From Brucella anthropi ATCC 49188 (GTDB taxonomy: Bacteria > Pseudomonadota > Alphaproteobacteria > Rhizobiales > Rhizobiaceae): a stretch of 64,000 bases of DNA. The stretch spans positions 1,660,001 through 1,724,000 of the forward strand of contig NC_009667.1 of assembly GCF_000017405.1 (NCBI RefSeq), in the 5' to 3' direction. This document shows, piece by piece, positions 24,589-33,716 of the stretch (position 1 is its first letter; each line of letters opens with the position of its first letter). The notes under the pieces were generated by a model. The model worked only from the letters and a program-made list of their open reading frames with translations. It had not been told where the DNA came from and ran no database searches. A program made the translations under genes and the position numbers.

Positions 24589-27462
24589 CTAGTTCCCCAG
24601 CCGTTCGATGAGGTCCTTGGCGTGGACCTGATCGGATTTGTAGTTGCCGGTCAGCATATACATCACGATGTTCACGCCGCCGCGAATGGCATAGATGCGC
24701 TGCATCGGATCGTTCGGCACAGTCGGGAGCAGCGGATTGCCTTGCTCATCCACAGCCCATGCGCCAGCGAAATCATTGGCTGTAATCATGATCGGCGTCA
24801 CGCCGTCGCCGGTGCGCACGGGGCGTTCCCGTGGCGAAGCGTTCGGTGTCGAAGCCTCGACCCAGAGCGGGCTGCCTTCATAGCGACCCGGAAAATCGGG
24901 CATGATGAAGAAGGATTTGGTCAGCACATGATCGTCAGGCACGGGTTCCAGCGGCGGAACGTTCATGCCGTCGAGAATGGCGCGCAGGCGCTGGTTGGCG
25001 GGTGAGGCCGACGGATCGAGGCTGGCTCCGGCCTGCAACTGGTCGCGCGTGTCGAAAAGCACGGTGCCGCCCTGCTGCATATAGGCATCGACCTTGGCAA
25101 TCGCTTCCGGGCTTGGCATCGGTGCCTGCGGGTCGATAGGCCAGTAGATCAACGGATAAAAGGCCAGTTCGTCCTTGGCGGGGTCGACGCCGATAGGGTC
25201 GCCCGGTTCGAGTGCGGTCTTGTCCATCAGCGCGAAGCTCAAGCCCCGCATGCCTGCCTTGCTGATGTCGTCGGTCTGGGCGCTGCCGGTGATGACATAG
25301 GCAAGATGCGTCTGCGAGACGGAGTTGATGATCGCCTCGTCTCCCGGCTTGCTGTCGTCATGCACCTGCTCTTGAGCCCCAGACTGGGATTGAGTCTGTG
25401 CTTGTGCTTTGCCCATTCCGGAAGGAAGCAGGTTGAAGGCGAGGGAACCGGCCAGCAGAACAGCTATTCCCGCCACCTTGGCACGCACTTTCATGCGGCG
25501 ACGGAAGGCACCGCGCAGCCACAGCATCAAAAGCGTATCGAGTGCGAGAAGCATTGCGGCGACCGCAAAGAATGGTCCCGCCAGTGAAATCGACTGGTCC
25601 GATGTATAGGAAGCAGGCGTTATTCCGACGGAAAGTGTCGGCTGGGCAATGGGTTGCAGCTTGATGTTCGCACCTTCGAAGATGTTGAGCGCTTTCAAGC
25701 CGTCCTCATTGCCATAAACGCCGGGCGGCGTGTTGATGCTGACGCTGGCCTGCTTGTTCTTTTCGATGATCAGTGGCTTGGCCTCGGATGTCGGTGGGGT
25801 CAGCGCGCCGGAAGCCGAAAGCAGCTGGTAGGGCGGCAGAGAGACCGAAACCTGATTTTCCTGCGCGCCGGTTCTCTGTGACAGCGACACGATGCGGCGC
25901 AGCATTTCCACGAAGGAACCCGAAATGGGCAGGCTTGACCAGCTGGCATCGGGAGAGATGTGGAACAACACGATATTGCCGCGTCCGCGCTGTTCGCCGG
26001 TCACAAGCGGCGTTCCGTCCTGAAGAACGGCGTAAGCCTTGTCGTTGAGATCGAACGACGGCTCGGCAAGAACCTGCCGGGTGACGGTCACATCATCGGG
26101 GACGGCCAGACCGGCAAAAGGCCCCTTGTCAGGAAAAATGCGGAGCTTCTGCGGTTCGGACCAGGACAGCGTGCCGCCCAAGGCGCGCTCGCCCTTGCGC
26201 AATTTCACCGGCAGAAGCGGATCATTGTCGCTGGCACCGGCAAGGCGCGGGCCTGCGAACCGCACCAGCGTGCCGCCGTCCTCAATCCATTTGGAAAGCT
26301 GTTCGGTGACAGGCTGCGGCAACGTGCCGATATCGGCCATGATGAGGATCGACGGCTTTGCATCCAGCACTTCCGGCACGGATTGCAGAAGATCGGCGGA
26401 GCGCGGTTCGATCAGATTGACATAGGGCGACAGCGCACGGGAAATATAATGCAGCGGCGAGAGAAGGGGCTGCGCCAGATCGCCGTCACCGCTGGCGATA
26501 AGGCCGACGGTGCGCCGTTCCGATCCTGCATCGATCAGCCGTGTTGCGCCTGCCTGTTCGATACCATCGACACGGATCAGGCGAAAATCATTGCGAAGCT
26601 CCACCGGAAGGTTGAACCGTGCCGTGCCTTCCGCGCTTCCAAGCGCGAAGGAAAGCGGCGCTTCGGCGATGCGGCGTCCCTTGTCGTCATAGGCAGCGGC
26701 AGTGAGCGTGCGCGGAGCCGACACGCCTTCCGGGCGGATGGCGACGGCTTCCAGACCGTCAGCCTTGTTGTCTATGCCGGTCAGCGCCAAAGTGCGGCTG
26801 AGGCTCGCGCCATACCAGAGAACGGAGGCGAGATGCCTCGACTTGTCCAGCTCTGCGAAGGTTTCCGCATCACCTGGCGATGCCAGCCCGTCGCTCATGA
26901 AGGCGAGGCGGACCTTTGTATCCGCGGGCAAGGTGGAAGCCAGTCGTTCCATTGCCGACTTGCGGTCAACTGGGATCGGGCGCGGCTCCAGTGCCTGAAG
27001 GCGCTCAGCAGCACTCTTGCCGTCATACGGGCCGATTTCGGCATTGGCCGGTTCCGCCGAACCCACGATGTAGATCGGAGCATCGCTGCCCTCTGCGTCG
27101 GAGATGAGTTTTTCGGCGGCATTGACCCGCTGTTGCCAGTCCTCGGCGGAAGCCCAGCCATTGTCGATGACGATGGCAAGCGGCTCATTGCCGGACAGCG
27201 CGACCGGACGCGGATTCCAGACCGGCGAGGCGAGTGCGAGAATGACGAGCGCGGCAATCAGCAGCCGCAGCAGCGTCATCCACCATGGACTCTTCGATGG
27301 CACTTCCTCGCGCTTGAAAACCTGCGCCAGAATGCGAAGCGGCGGAAAGGTTTCTTCCTGCGGACGCGGCGGCGTCATGCGCAAAAGCCACCAGATGACC
27401 GGCAGGGCGATCAGCCCGGCGAGAATGAGCGGCGAACCGAAGGCGAGCGGCAGAAAATTCAT
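24589..27462 (-). CDS. DUF4159 domain membrane protein (BatA-like N-terminus)
   Basis: A 957-residue protein. The N-terminus (FLPLAFGSPLILAGLIALPVIWWLL, then RPQEETFPPLRIL) is the BatA/aerotolerance-regulator type with two membrane helices. A VWA-like domain follows (LAIVIDNGWAS), then a glutamine-amidotransferase-like middle part. Two more membrane segments lie near residues 630-690. The C-terminal about 210 residues are the DUF4159 domain (YPLIYWPIDPQAPMPSPEAI, GGTVLFDTRD). The start overlaps the DUF58 stop as ATGA, so they are translationally coupled. Family function is unknown. Confidence 0.88.
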   Translation of the reverse strand: MNFLPLAFGSPLILAGLIALPVIWWLLRMTPPRPQEETFPPLRILAQVFKREEVPSKSPWWMTLLRLLIAALVILALASPVWNPRPVALSGNEPLAIVIDNGWASAEDWQQRVNAAEKLISDAEGSDAPIYIVGSAEPANAEIGPYDGKSAAERLQALEPRPIPVDRKSAMERLASTLPADTKVRLAFMSDGLASPGDAETFAELDKSRHLASVLWYGASLSRTLALTGIDNKADGLEAVAIRPEGVSAPRTLTAAAYDDKGRRIAEAPLSFALGSAEGTARFNLPVELRNDFRLIRVDGIEQAGATRLIDAGSERRTVGLIASGDGDLAQPLLSPLHYISRALSPYVNLIEPRSADLLQSVPEVLDAKPSILIMADIGTLPQPVTEQLSKWIEDGGTLVRFAGPRLAGASDNDPLLPVKLRKGERALGGTLSWSEPQKLRIFPDKGPFAGLAVPDDVTVTRQVLAEPSFDLNDKAYAVLQDGTPLVTGEQRGRGNIVLFHISPDASWSSLPISGSFVEMLRRIVSLSQRTGAQENQVSVSLPPYQLLSASGALTPPTSEAKPLIIEKNKQASVSINTPPGVYGNEDGLKALNIFEGANIKLQPIAQPTLSVGITPASYTSDQSISLAGPFFAVAAMLLALDTLLMLWLRGAFRRRMKVRAKVAGIAVLLAGSLAFNLLPSGMGKAQAQTQSQSGAQEQVHDDSKPGDEAIINSVSQTHLAYVITGSAQTDDISKAGMRGLSFALMDKTALEPGDPIGVDPAKDELAFYPLIYWPIDPQAPMPSPEAIAKVDAYMQQGGTVLFDTRDQLQAGASLDPSASPANQRLRAILDGMNVPPLEPVPDDHVLTKSFFIMPDFPGRYEGSPLWVEASTPNASPRERPVRTGDGVTPIMITANDFAGAWAVDEQGNPLLPTVPNDPMQRIYAIRGGVNIVMYMLTGNYKSDQVHAKDLIERLGN

Positions 27463-28388
27463 GTGCTGCTTCCCTTGGCGCTGGCCCCCGTTGCGCTGCT
27501 CCCTGTTGCGCTCAGGGCATCGTGAAGCCGTGCCAGTGCTTCCGCCGTCGGCCTGTCTGTCCGGTGAACCGTATAGCTCCAGCCGAGCCGCTTGCAGAAA
27601 TCCGACAGGGTTTCACGGCGCGCAGTGTAGAGGCGGCGATAGTCGTCCGCATAGGTTTCAGCCCGACCGGCAACGAGCGTGGCGCCGGTTTCCGGATCGC
27701 GGAACTCGGTGCGGCCCGAATAGGGAAATGTTTCTTCGGCAGGATCGGCAACTTCCACCAGATGCGCGCGGACACCGCGTTGTGCCAGACGGTCGAGAAG
27801 ATCGGTCAGTTCATCAAACGGATGCAGGAAATCCGATACGAGGACGACTTCCGAAAAGCGGCGGATCTGGGTGATGTCGGGCAGTGCTGCAACCGGCGCT
27901 TCGTGCATCAGCGCTGCCGCCAGACGTTCAGCGCCGTTGCGGGCAGAAAAAGGCTGGATCAGCGCCGGAAAGGCAATGCGTTCGCCCGAGCGCGATAAAA
28001 GTTCGGCAAGAGCGAGCGTCAGCACGAGCGAACGCGCTTCCTTGGAAACAGGCGCGAGCTGCGAGCGATAGAGCATTGAGGGCGAGAAATCGCACCAGAG
28101 CCAGACCGTATGGGCGGATTCCCATTCGCGGTCGCGGACATAGGTATGATCGTCGCGCGCGGAACGCCGCCAGTCGATACGGGCAAGGGATTCGCCGTCC
28201 ACATAGGGGCGGAACTGCCAGAAATTTTCGCCGGGACCGCGTTTGCGCCGTCCGTGCCAGCCATTCATGACGGTGTTGACCACGCGCTGAGCTTCAACCA
28301 GCAGATCGGGGATAGCCGCTGCCCGCGCACGGGCGCGAGCAAGTGTCTCCTTGCGATCTGCGGTGGAAACTTCTGCGCCAATGACCAT
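27459..28388 (-). CDS. DUF58 domain protein
   Basis: A 309-residue protein with the DUF58 motif GRRKRGPGENFWQFRPYVDGESLARIDWRRSARDD (about residues 45-80). A VWA-like fold follows (VWLWCDFSPSMLY, then VVLVSDFLHP) with a partial MIDAS-like DxSxS. DUF58 proteins accompany MoxR ATPases. The start overlaps the MoxR stop by one base (TGATG) and the stop overlaps the DUF4159 start by four. Probably cytoplasmic. Confidence 0.9.
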   Translation of the reverse strand: MVIGAEVSTADRKETLARARARAAAIPDLLVEAQRVVNTVMNGWHGRRKRGPGENFWQFRPYVDGESLARIDWRRSARDDHTYVRDREWESAHTVWLWCDFSPSMLYRSQLAPVSKEARSLVLTLALAELLSRSGERIAFPALIQPFSARNGAERLAAALMHEAPVAALPDITQIRRFSEVVLVSDFLHPFDELTDLLDRLAQRGVRAHLVEVADPAEETFPYSGRTEFRDPETGATLVAGRAETYADDYRRLYTARRETLSDFCKRLGWSYTVHRTDRPTAEALARLHDALSATGSSATGASAKGSST

Positions 28389-29395
28389 CAGACGGCAGCC
28401 TTTACCAGATTTGCGATGACGTCACGAATATGCATGCCGTCGGCGCGCGCCGCAAAGTTGAGCGCCATGCGGTGCTGAAGGACTGGCTCGGCCAGCGCTT
28501 TCACGTCGTCTACGGATGGGGCGAGGCGACCTTCATAGAGTGCGCGAGCGCGTGCGCAGAGCATCAACGCCTGGCTGGCACGTGGGCCGGGACCCCAGGC
28601 AATATGTTTCTTCGCGTGGTCGTTATCGGCATCGGGACGGGCGGAGCGCACCAGCTTGAGGATTGCTTCCACAACGCTTTCCGACACCGGCATGCGTCGC
28701 ACCAAAGTCTGCATTTCGATCAGCCGTTCGGCGTTGATGATCTCATAGGCCTTGGCCTCGGAAACGCCGGTTGTTTCCAGAAGAATGCGGCGTTCCGCAT
28801 CCAGTTCCGGATAGAGAATGTCGATCTGCATCAGGAAGCGGTCGAGCTGGGCTTCCGGCAGCGGATAGGTGCCTTCCTGTTCCAGCGGGTTCTGTGTCGC
28901 AAGCACATGAAACGGTGCGGGCAAGTCGTAGCGCTGGCCCGCGACCGTGACATGATATTCCTGCATGGCCTGCAAAAGCGCAGACTGCGTGCGCGGCGAA
29001 GCACGGTTGATTTCGTCAGCCATCAGGAGCTGCGCGAAGATCGGGCCCTTGAGATAGCGGAAGGAGCGGCGCCCGTCGGCATCTTGTTCCATGACTTCCG
29101 AACCGATGATGTCGGATGGCATCAGGTCGGGCGTGAACTGGATGCGCTGGCCGGAGAGGCCGAGCACGGTGCCCAGCGTTTCGACCAGCTTGGTCTTGGC
29201 GAGACCCGGTACGCCGACCAGCAAGGCGTGCCCGCCAGCCAGAACGGCGACGAGCGTGCGCTCGATCACGTTTTCCTGACCGAAGATCACAGTCCCGACG
29301 CTTTCCTTGATGCGTGCGATGTCCGCGAGCGCCCGTTCGGCCTCCGCGACGATCTGTTCGGGATTGGCGGTTTCAGGCGTAACGATAACGCTCAT
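28388..29395 (-). CDS. MoxR family AAA+ ATPase
   Basis: A 335-residue AAA+ protein. Walker A is GVPGLAKTK (about residues 63-71), Walker B is LMADEINRA, sensor 1 is VLATQNP, and the arginine-finger region EAQLDRFLMQIDI is the MoxR signature. The start at 29395 (MSVIVTPETANPEQ) has GAGGTCC upstream; an in-frame start at 29458 lacks one. It is first in the operon moxR-DUF58-DUF4159-membrane protein. MoxR proteins with VWA partners typically remodel or load cofactors into client proteins; no client is encoded nearby. Confidence 0.93.
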   Translation of the reverse strand: MSVIVTPETANPEQIVAEAERALADIARIKESVGTVIFGQENVIERTLVAVLAGGHALLVGVPGLAKTKLVETLGTVLGLSGQRIQFTPDLMPSDIIGSEVMEQDADGRRSFRYLKGPIFAQLLMADEINRASPRTQSALLQAMQEYHVTVAGQRYDLPAPFHVLATQNPLEQEGTYPLPEAQLDRFLMQIDILYPELDAERRILLETTGVSEAKAYEIINAERLIEMQTLVRRMPVSESVVEAILKLVRSARPDADNDHAKKHIAWGPGPRASQALMLCARARALYEGRLAPSVDDVKALAEPVLQHRMALNFAARADGMHIRDVIANLVKAAV

Positions 29396-29528
29396 GTGGA
29401 CCTCGCAATATGACCGCTCTGGCGGAAGTGCCTTATAAATCGCATATAGTGCTGACAAGCCGCGAAACGGTGACTATTTCATGACTTCGAGCATATTAAA
29501 CACATTCGAGCAGGAATAACCGAGTCGG

Positions 29529-30194
29529 ATGATAAAAAGCACCCCTGAAGGCAAAGACGCGCCGCAAAGTTCGATGCGCACCGCGGAAGGAACTGGCGGA
29601 CTGGAAGCCCTGATTGCGCGCGCCCATGCGGATGCGCAAAGTGGTCCGGCGACGAAAGAGCGCGGAATCCCGCCTGTTGAGCGCTGGAACCCGGACTTTT
29701 GCGGCGATCTCGATATGGAAATCAAGGCGGATGGCACCTGGTTCTATATGGGTACGCCGATTGGGCGCAAACAGCTTGTGCGACTGTTTTCGACCGTTCT
29801 GCGCAAGGATGATGACGGCCAGACCTATCTTGTAACGCCGGTGGAAAAAGTCGGCATCCGCGTCGAGGATGCGCATTTTGTTGCCGTCGAGATGGAAGTG
29901 TCTGGCGTAGGCGAGACGCAGGCACTGACATTCCGTACCAATGTGGGTGACGTCGTGACCGCCGACGCGCAGCATCCCCTGCGCTTCGTGATAGAGCGGA
30001 CAAGCGGTGGCTTGAAGCCCTATGTGCTGGTTCGTGGACGGCTGGAGGCGCTGATTGCGCGTGCTGTGATGTATGATCTGGTGGCGCTGGGCGAAGAAAT
30101 CGAAGTCGACGGCGTGCCGACATTTGCGGTTCGCTCTGGCGGCGTGGTCTTTCCGATCATGGTGTCCGATGCACTGGAGGCTGCACTGCAATGA
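29529..30194 (+). CDS. DUF1285 family protein
   Basis: A 221-residue protein whose central part (WNPDFCGDLDMEIKADGTWFYMGTPIGRKQLVRLFSTVLRKDDDG, then YLVTPVEKVGI) is the DUF1285 domain. Structural work on the family shows PH-like folds, but the role is unknown. It diverges from the moxR operon. Its stop overlaps the start of the Nudix gene (ATGA at 30191-30194), and that gene in turn overlaps the nucleotidyltransferase gene, giving a tight three-gene operon. Confidence 0.9.
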   Translation: MIKSTPEGKDAPQSSMRTAEGTGGLEALIARAHADAQSGPATKERGIPPVERWNPDFCGDLDMEIKADGTWFYMGTPIGRKQLVRLFSTVLRKDDDGQTYLVTPVEKVGIRVEDAHFVAVEMEVSGVGETQALTFRTNVGDVVTADAQHPLRFVIERTSGGLKPYVLVRGRLEALIARAVMYDLVALGEEIEVDGVPTFAVRSGGVVFPIMVSDALEAALQ

Positions 30195-30814
30195 GTGAAT
30201 TCCCAGCCTTTTCAGCCGGTGATTTTGCCGAGCGGGTTCGGCAGTGGCGCCCCAGCCAGGATGATCTGATTGGCGATCATTCGCTTAATCCCGATATTAC
30301 ACAATTAATGACGATGGCTAAGATGCGCGACGCCGCCGTTCTTGTGCCGGTGGTGGATCGCGGGTCGGAGGCAACACTTCTTCTGACACAGCGCACCGAT
30401 ACACTGCGCAAGCATTCCGGCCAGATCGCCTTTCCGGGTGGTGCAATCGACCCGGAGGATGGCACGGCGGAACGGGCTGCACTGCGCGAGGCGAATGAGG
30501 AAATCGGGCTTGCGGCGGATCGTGCCGAGATCATTGGCAATCTGCCGCGTTATCTCACCGGTAGCGGATTTTCGATCACGCCCATTCTGGCGGTGGTGAA
30601 AACGCCGTTCGACGTGCATCCCAACCCGGACGAGGTCGCCGATATTTTCGAGGTGCCGCTTTCCTTCCTGATGAACCCGGAGAACCATCGGCGTGAAAGC
30701 CGGGTATTCAACGGCAAGGAACGCTTTTATTACGCCATGCCTTATCACGAGCGATTCATCTGGGGGGCAACCGCCGGTATCATTCGCGGACTTTATGAAA
30801 GGCTCTACGTTTGA
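30191..30814 (+). CDS. CoA pyrophosphatase-type Nudix hydrolase
   Basis: A 207-residue Nudix protein of the NudL/CoAse type. LLTQRTDTLRKHSGQIAFPGG is the UPF0035 signature directly upstream of the Nudix box (GGAIDPEDGTAERAALREANEEIGL). The family cleaves CoA to phosphopantetheine and 3',5'-ADP. The ATG overlaps the previous stop and its TGA overlaps the next start, so it is coupled on both sides. Confidence 0.92.
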   Translation: MSEFPAFSAGDFAERVRQWRPSQDDLIGDHSLNPDITQLMTMAKMRDAAVLVPVVDRGSEATLLLTQRTDTLRKHSGQIAFPGGAIDPEDGTAERAALREANEEIGLAADRAEIIGNLPRYLTGSGFSITPILAVVKTPFDVHPNPDEVADIFEVPLSFLMNPENHRRESRVFNGKERFYYAMPYHERFIWGATAGIIRGLYERLYV

Positions 30815-32070
30815 GCGAGAGTATGAATATTTCCGGCAAGGCGGACTGGCTGAAAGCAAAGCCGTTGCAAGCCCTGTTCAAGGCGCTGAACCGCGATGGC
30901 GGCGAGGCGCGTGTCGTGGGTGGCGCAGTGCGCAACACGCTGCTTGGCACCAAGGTCAGCGATGTCGATCTGGCAACGACGCATTTGCCGCAGGATACGG
31001 TGAGGCTGGCAAATGAAGCCGGTTTCAAGCCGGTGCCGACCGGTATCGAGCATGGCACGATCACTGTTGTCGTGCAGGGCCATCCGTTCGAGGTCACGAC
31101 GCTGCGGCAGGATATTGAAACCAATGGCCGCCATGCCAAGGTCGCCTTCGGCACCGACTGGAAAGCCGATGCGGAACGGCGCGACTTCACCATCAATGCA
31201 CTTTATGTGACGGCTGATGGCGGCGTGATCGATGATGTGGGCGGGCTTGGCGATATTGAGAGCCGGACGCTGCGCTTCATCGGCGATGCGGAACAGCGCA
31301 TTCGAGAGGATTACCTGCGCATCCTGCGCTTTTTCCGCTTCTTCGCCTGGTATGGTTCGGGACGGCCCGAGGCTGAGGGCTTGCGCGCCAGCGCACGACT
31401 GAAGGATGGCCTCACCCAGCTTTCCGCCGAACGGGTCTGGTCGGAACTGAAGAAACTCCTGTCCGCTCCCGATCCGTCGCGCGCGCTTTTGTGGATGCGA
31501 CAGGCCGGTGTCTTGAATCTCATTCTGCCTGAAAGCGAGAAATGGGGTATCGACGCCATTCATGGGCTGGTGCGGACCGAGGCCGATCTTGGCTGGCAGC
31601 CTGATCCGCTGCTGCGGCTTGAAAGCATTATTCCGCCCGACAGCGTGCGGATGGAGGAGATGGGCAAGCGGCTGAAAATGTCCAATGCGGAAAGGGCGCG
31701 GCTTGAAGCCTGGGCACGGGCCGATACGGTCAAGCCGGAGCTTTCCGAGCAAGCTTTGAAGAAGACCATCTATCGCGGCAGCAAGCAGGCTGTGCTTGAC
31801 CGCATTCGTCTGGCCTATGCGGCGGCGCGAGCCGATGCCGCGGGCAGCGACGATGCGATGATCCGCGCCGGTGGTTTCGCGCGTCTTCTCGATGCCGCCG
31901 AACATTATGATGCCCCTGTTTTCCCCGTCACGGGCAGTGATCTTCTGGCTTTGGGCATTGAAAAAGGCCCCGGTCTTGGAGAAACATTGCGGTCTCTCGA
32001 AACTTTCTGGATTGACTCCGGTTTTAGTCTTGACCGTGCCACGCTTCTGGACAAACTTGATCGCGGTTAG
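30811..32070 (+). CDS. CCA-adding type tRNA nucleotidyltransferase / poly(A) polymerase family protein
   Basis: A 419-residue class II nucleotidyltransferase. The active-site block is VVGGAVRNTLLG then SDVDLATT, followed by RRDFTINALYV (motif B) and the RNA-binding domain with EDYLRILRFFRFFAWYG. It adds or repairs the 3' CCA end of tRNA, or acts as a related polymerase; sequence alone does not separate these. The TTG at 30811 overlaps the Nudix stop (TTGA), parallel to the ATGA junction before it, and is preceded by AAAGG. The ATG at 30823 is the alternative. The stop codon lies inside the terminator stem at 32064-32095. Confidence 0.9.
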   Translation: MSESMNISGKADWLKAKPLQALFKALNRDGGEARVVGGAVRNTLLGTKVSDVDLATTHLPQDTVRLANEAGFKPVPTGIEHGTITVVVQGHPFEVTTLRQDIETNGRHAKVAFGTDWKADAERRDFTINALYVTADGGVIDDVGGLGDIESRTLRFIGDAEQRIREDYLRILRFFRFFAWYGSGRPEAEGLRASARLKDGLTQLSAERVWSELKKLLSAPDPSRALLWMRQAGVLNLILPESEKWGIDAIHGLVRTEADLGWQPDPLLRLESIIPPDSVRMEEMGKRLKMSNAERARLEAWARADTVKPELSEQALKKTIYRGSKQAVLDRIRLAYAAARADAAGSDDAMIRAGGFARLLDAAEHYDAPVFPVTGSDLLALGIEKGPGLGETLRSLETFWIDSGFSLDRATLLDKLDRG

Positions 32071-32095
32071 AGCGGTTTCGCTCTAACCGTTTTTT
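32064..32095 (+). terminator. Terminator overlapping the nucleotidyltransferase stop codon
   Basis: CGGTTAGAGCG (32064-32074) pairs perfectly with CGCTCTAACCG (32079-32089) around a GTTT loop, followed by six T. The TAG stop (32068-32070) is part of the left arm. Confidence 0.9.
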
Positions 32096-32098
32096 CTC

Positions 32099-32148
32099 AG
32101 GCATTTCCGAACACAAAACCGTGTCTCACTTTTGTTGGAAATGCCCTG
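32099..32148. repeat. Intergenic repeat (family D)
   Basis: GGCATTTCCGAACACAAAAC and the inverse TTTTGTTGGAAATGCC form its ends. The inverse complement resembles the units at 3129 and 48537. Confidence 0.6.
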
Positions 32149-32210
32149 AAAATGAATAGCTAATGGCTTGCTTGCAAATTTCAGCCGTAGTTTCATCGCT
32201 TTATAGCTGG

Positions 32211-32253
32211 AGCATGTTTCCCAAAAGTGGGAACCGGTTTTGGGGCGAAACAT
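32211..32253. repeat. Intergenic palindromic repeat (family C)
   Basis: Begins AGCATGTTTCCCAAAAGTGG and ends GGTTTTGGGGCGAAACAT, a diverged copy of the unit at 2224 and 50110, 64 bases before the hydroxylase gene. Confidence 0.7.
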
Positions 32254-32316
32254 ACCCAAAACAGGCCCAATACTGGCAAAGAAAACTTTTCAGCGCGCGT
32301 TTTGAAAGAATATGAG

Positions 32317-33153
32317 ATGTCCAACCCCGATACATCGATACAAGACAAAGCAGCGACCGATCCGAAGCAGAAGTTTGGCACCGAAGGCATCGCCGCCATG
32401 GACCGGCCAAGCCCGATCACCCGCTTTTTCATGGGGATCGTATCCTGGGCCGAAGGTCTCAATCTGAAATATGCCAAGCTCGGCAATCCGCCCGTCTACG
32501 ACAATGCGACTTTCCCCTGGTCCGCCGAGATCGAGAAGGAATGGCCTGCCATCCGCAAGGAGCTGGATACGGTTCTGCTGCGTCAGAGTGAGCTGCCTTC
32601 CTTTCAGGATATTTCGACCGATGTGAAAACGATCTCGACCGATAATCGCTGGAAGACGTTCTTTCTGCTCGGTTTCGGCGTGAAGTCGGAACAGAACATC
32701 AAGGCCTGCCCGGAAACCTGGCGTATCGTGAACAAGATTCCCGGCCTGACGACGGCAATGTTCTCCATCTTCGAACCGGGCAAGCATCTGCCGCCGCATC
32801 GCGGACCTTATAATGGCGTGCTGCGCCTGCATCTTGGTCTCATCGTGCCGGAACCGAATGACCAGCTTGCCATCCGCGTGGACAATCAGGTCTGTCATTG
32901 GCAGGAAGGCAAGGTGCTAATTTTCGACGATGCCTATGAGCATGAGGCGTGGAACCATACCGACAAGACGCGCGTGGTCCTTTTCGTCGACTTTGTGAAG
33001 CCGCTCAAGTTCCCGGCTCGACTTGTCAACTGGTGCCTGATGAACCTTGCGATCTTCACGCCGTTCATCAAGGAGGGGCTCGATAACCACAATGAGTGGG
33101 AAAAGAAGTTTTATGCGGAAGCCGAAAAGCTGCGCAACCAGCCGAAAAACTGA
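32317..33153 (+). CDS. Aspartyl/asparaginyl beta-hydroxylase family protein (LpxO-like)
   Basis: A 278-residue Fe(II)/2-oxoglutarate-dependent dioxygenase-like protein. The core motifs are PPHRGPYNGVLRLHLGLIVP (first iron-ligand His), WQEGKVLIFDDAYEHEAWNHT (second His) and RVVLFVDF. Members in Gram-negative bacteria hydroxylate lipid A acyl chains (LpxO) or act in ornithine-lipid hydroxylation. Either is possible here. A hydrophobic C-terminal segment (LVNWCLMNLAIFTPFI) suggests membrane association. Terminator at 33190-33217. Confidence 0.85.
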   Translation: MSNPDTSIQDKAATDPKQKFGTEGIAAMDRPSPITRFFMGIVSWAEGLNLKYAKLGNPPVYDNATFPWSAEIEKEWPAIRKELDTVLLRQSELPSFQDISTDVKTISTDNRWKTFFLLGFGVKSEQNIKACPETWRIVNKIPGLTTAMFSIFEPGKHLPPHRGPYNGVLRLHLGLIVPEPNDQLAIRVDNQVCHWQEGKVLIFDDAYEHEAWNHTDKTRVVLFVDFVKPLKFPARLVNWCLMNLAIFTPFIKEGLDNHNEWEKKFYAEAEKLRNQPKN

Positions 33154-33189
33154 ACGGTTTGACAGCGGCGCTCAGCGCTTATAAATGTG

Positions 33190-33217
33190 CAGGAGGGCTT
33201 ATCGCCCTCCTGTTTTT
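33190..33217 (+). terminator. Terminator after the hydroxylase gene
   Basis: CAGGAGGGC (33190-33198) pairs perfectly with GCCCTCCTG (33204-33212), followed by TTTTT. Confidence 0.92.
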
Positions 33218-33450
33218 ATGTGTTCCCTGCCGCACTGCCATTTTGGATTTTGCCGGGAATACCATAACGAGGAATTGTTGATGCCGGAGATTGTAGGAAG
33301 CCTTTGATCGTTCCGAACAAGCTGCAAGATGGCAGGCGCTGAGAGCGTCTGACCGGCAGTGTTCAGGAGCGGAAACGGCATTGGCCGTGGATGGTTCACC
33401 ATCCGCGAGAGCTGGTGCTTGTCATGGTTTCCATCCAGGCAAGAACAACA

Positions 33451-33705
33451 ATGAATATCTCACGCATGGAACAGCGCGTCTTGCACGTGCTGGCGCAGGG
33501 CGGCTACATCCGCCATCAGCGCGAAGACGGACATATCTGCGAAATCGAATGCTTTACCCGTGAAGGCTATCTGCTTTCCGATTGCACGATGGCAGTTTTC
33601 CAGCAATTGCGCCGTAAGCGGCTGATCGAATCCCGAATGGGCAGTCCTTATCGCATCTCGTTCAAAGGGCGCGAAAATGTTCGCGCTCAGCTCAATAACC
33701 GGTGA
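33451..33705 (+). CDS. topAI: YjhX family protein, topoisomerase I inhibitor-like toxin (TopAI)
   Basis: An 84-residue protein covering the full UPF0386/YjhX family (E. coli YjhX is about 85 residues). Recognisable blocks are MEQRVLHVLAQGGYIRHQRE, GHICEIECFTREGYLLSDCTM and the C-terminal FQQLRRKRLIESRMGSPYRIS. In E. coli YjhX is a toxin that inhibits topoisomerase I and is neutralised by YjhQ. The start at 33451 has AGGCAAG before it. A GGATGG/CCATCC hairpin lies at 33389-33404. The next gene, 11 bases on, encodes a GNAT protein of the YjhQ type, so the pair is probably an operon. Confidence 0.9.
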   Translation: MNISRMEQRVLHVLAQGGYIRHQREDGHICEIECFTREGYLLSDCTMAVFQQLRRKRLIESRMGSPYRISFKGRENVRAQLNNR

Positions 33706-33716
33706 AGGAGAGCGTC

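Noticed and set aside
22984..25005. A 673-codon open frame on the plus strand across two genes of the MoxR operon
   Set aside because: The translated product is low-complexity in character (His/Arg/Asp-rich, no domain), and both minus-strand genes have proper ribosome-binding sites and recognisable domains.
25960..27525. A 521-codon plus-strand frame opposite the DUF4159 gene
   Set aside because: No motif; it is the complement of a well-supported gene.
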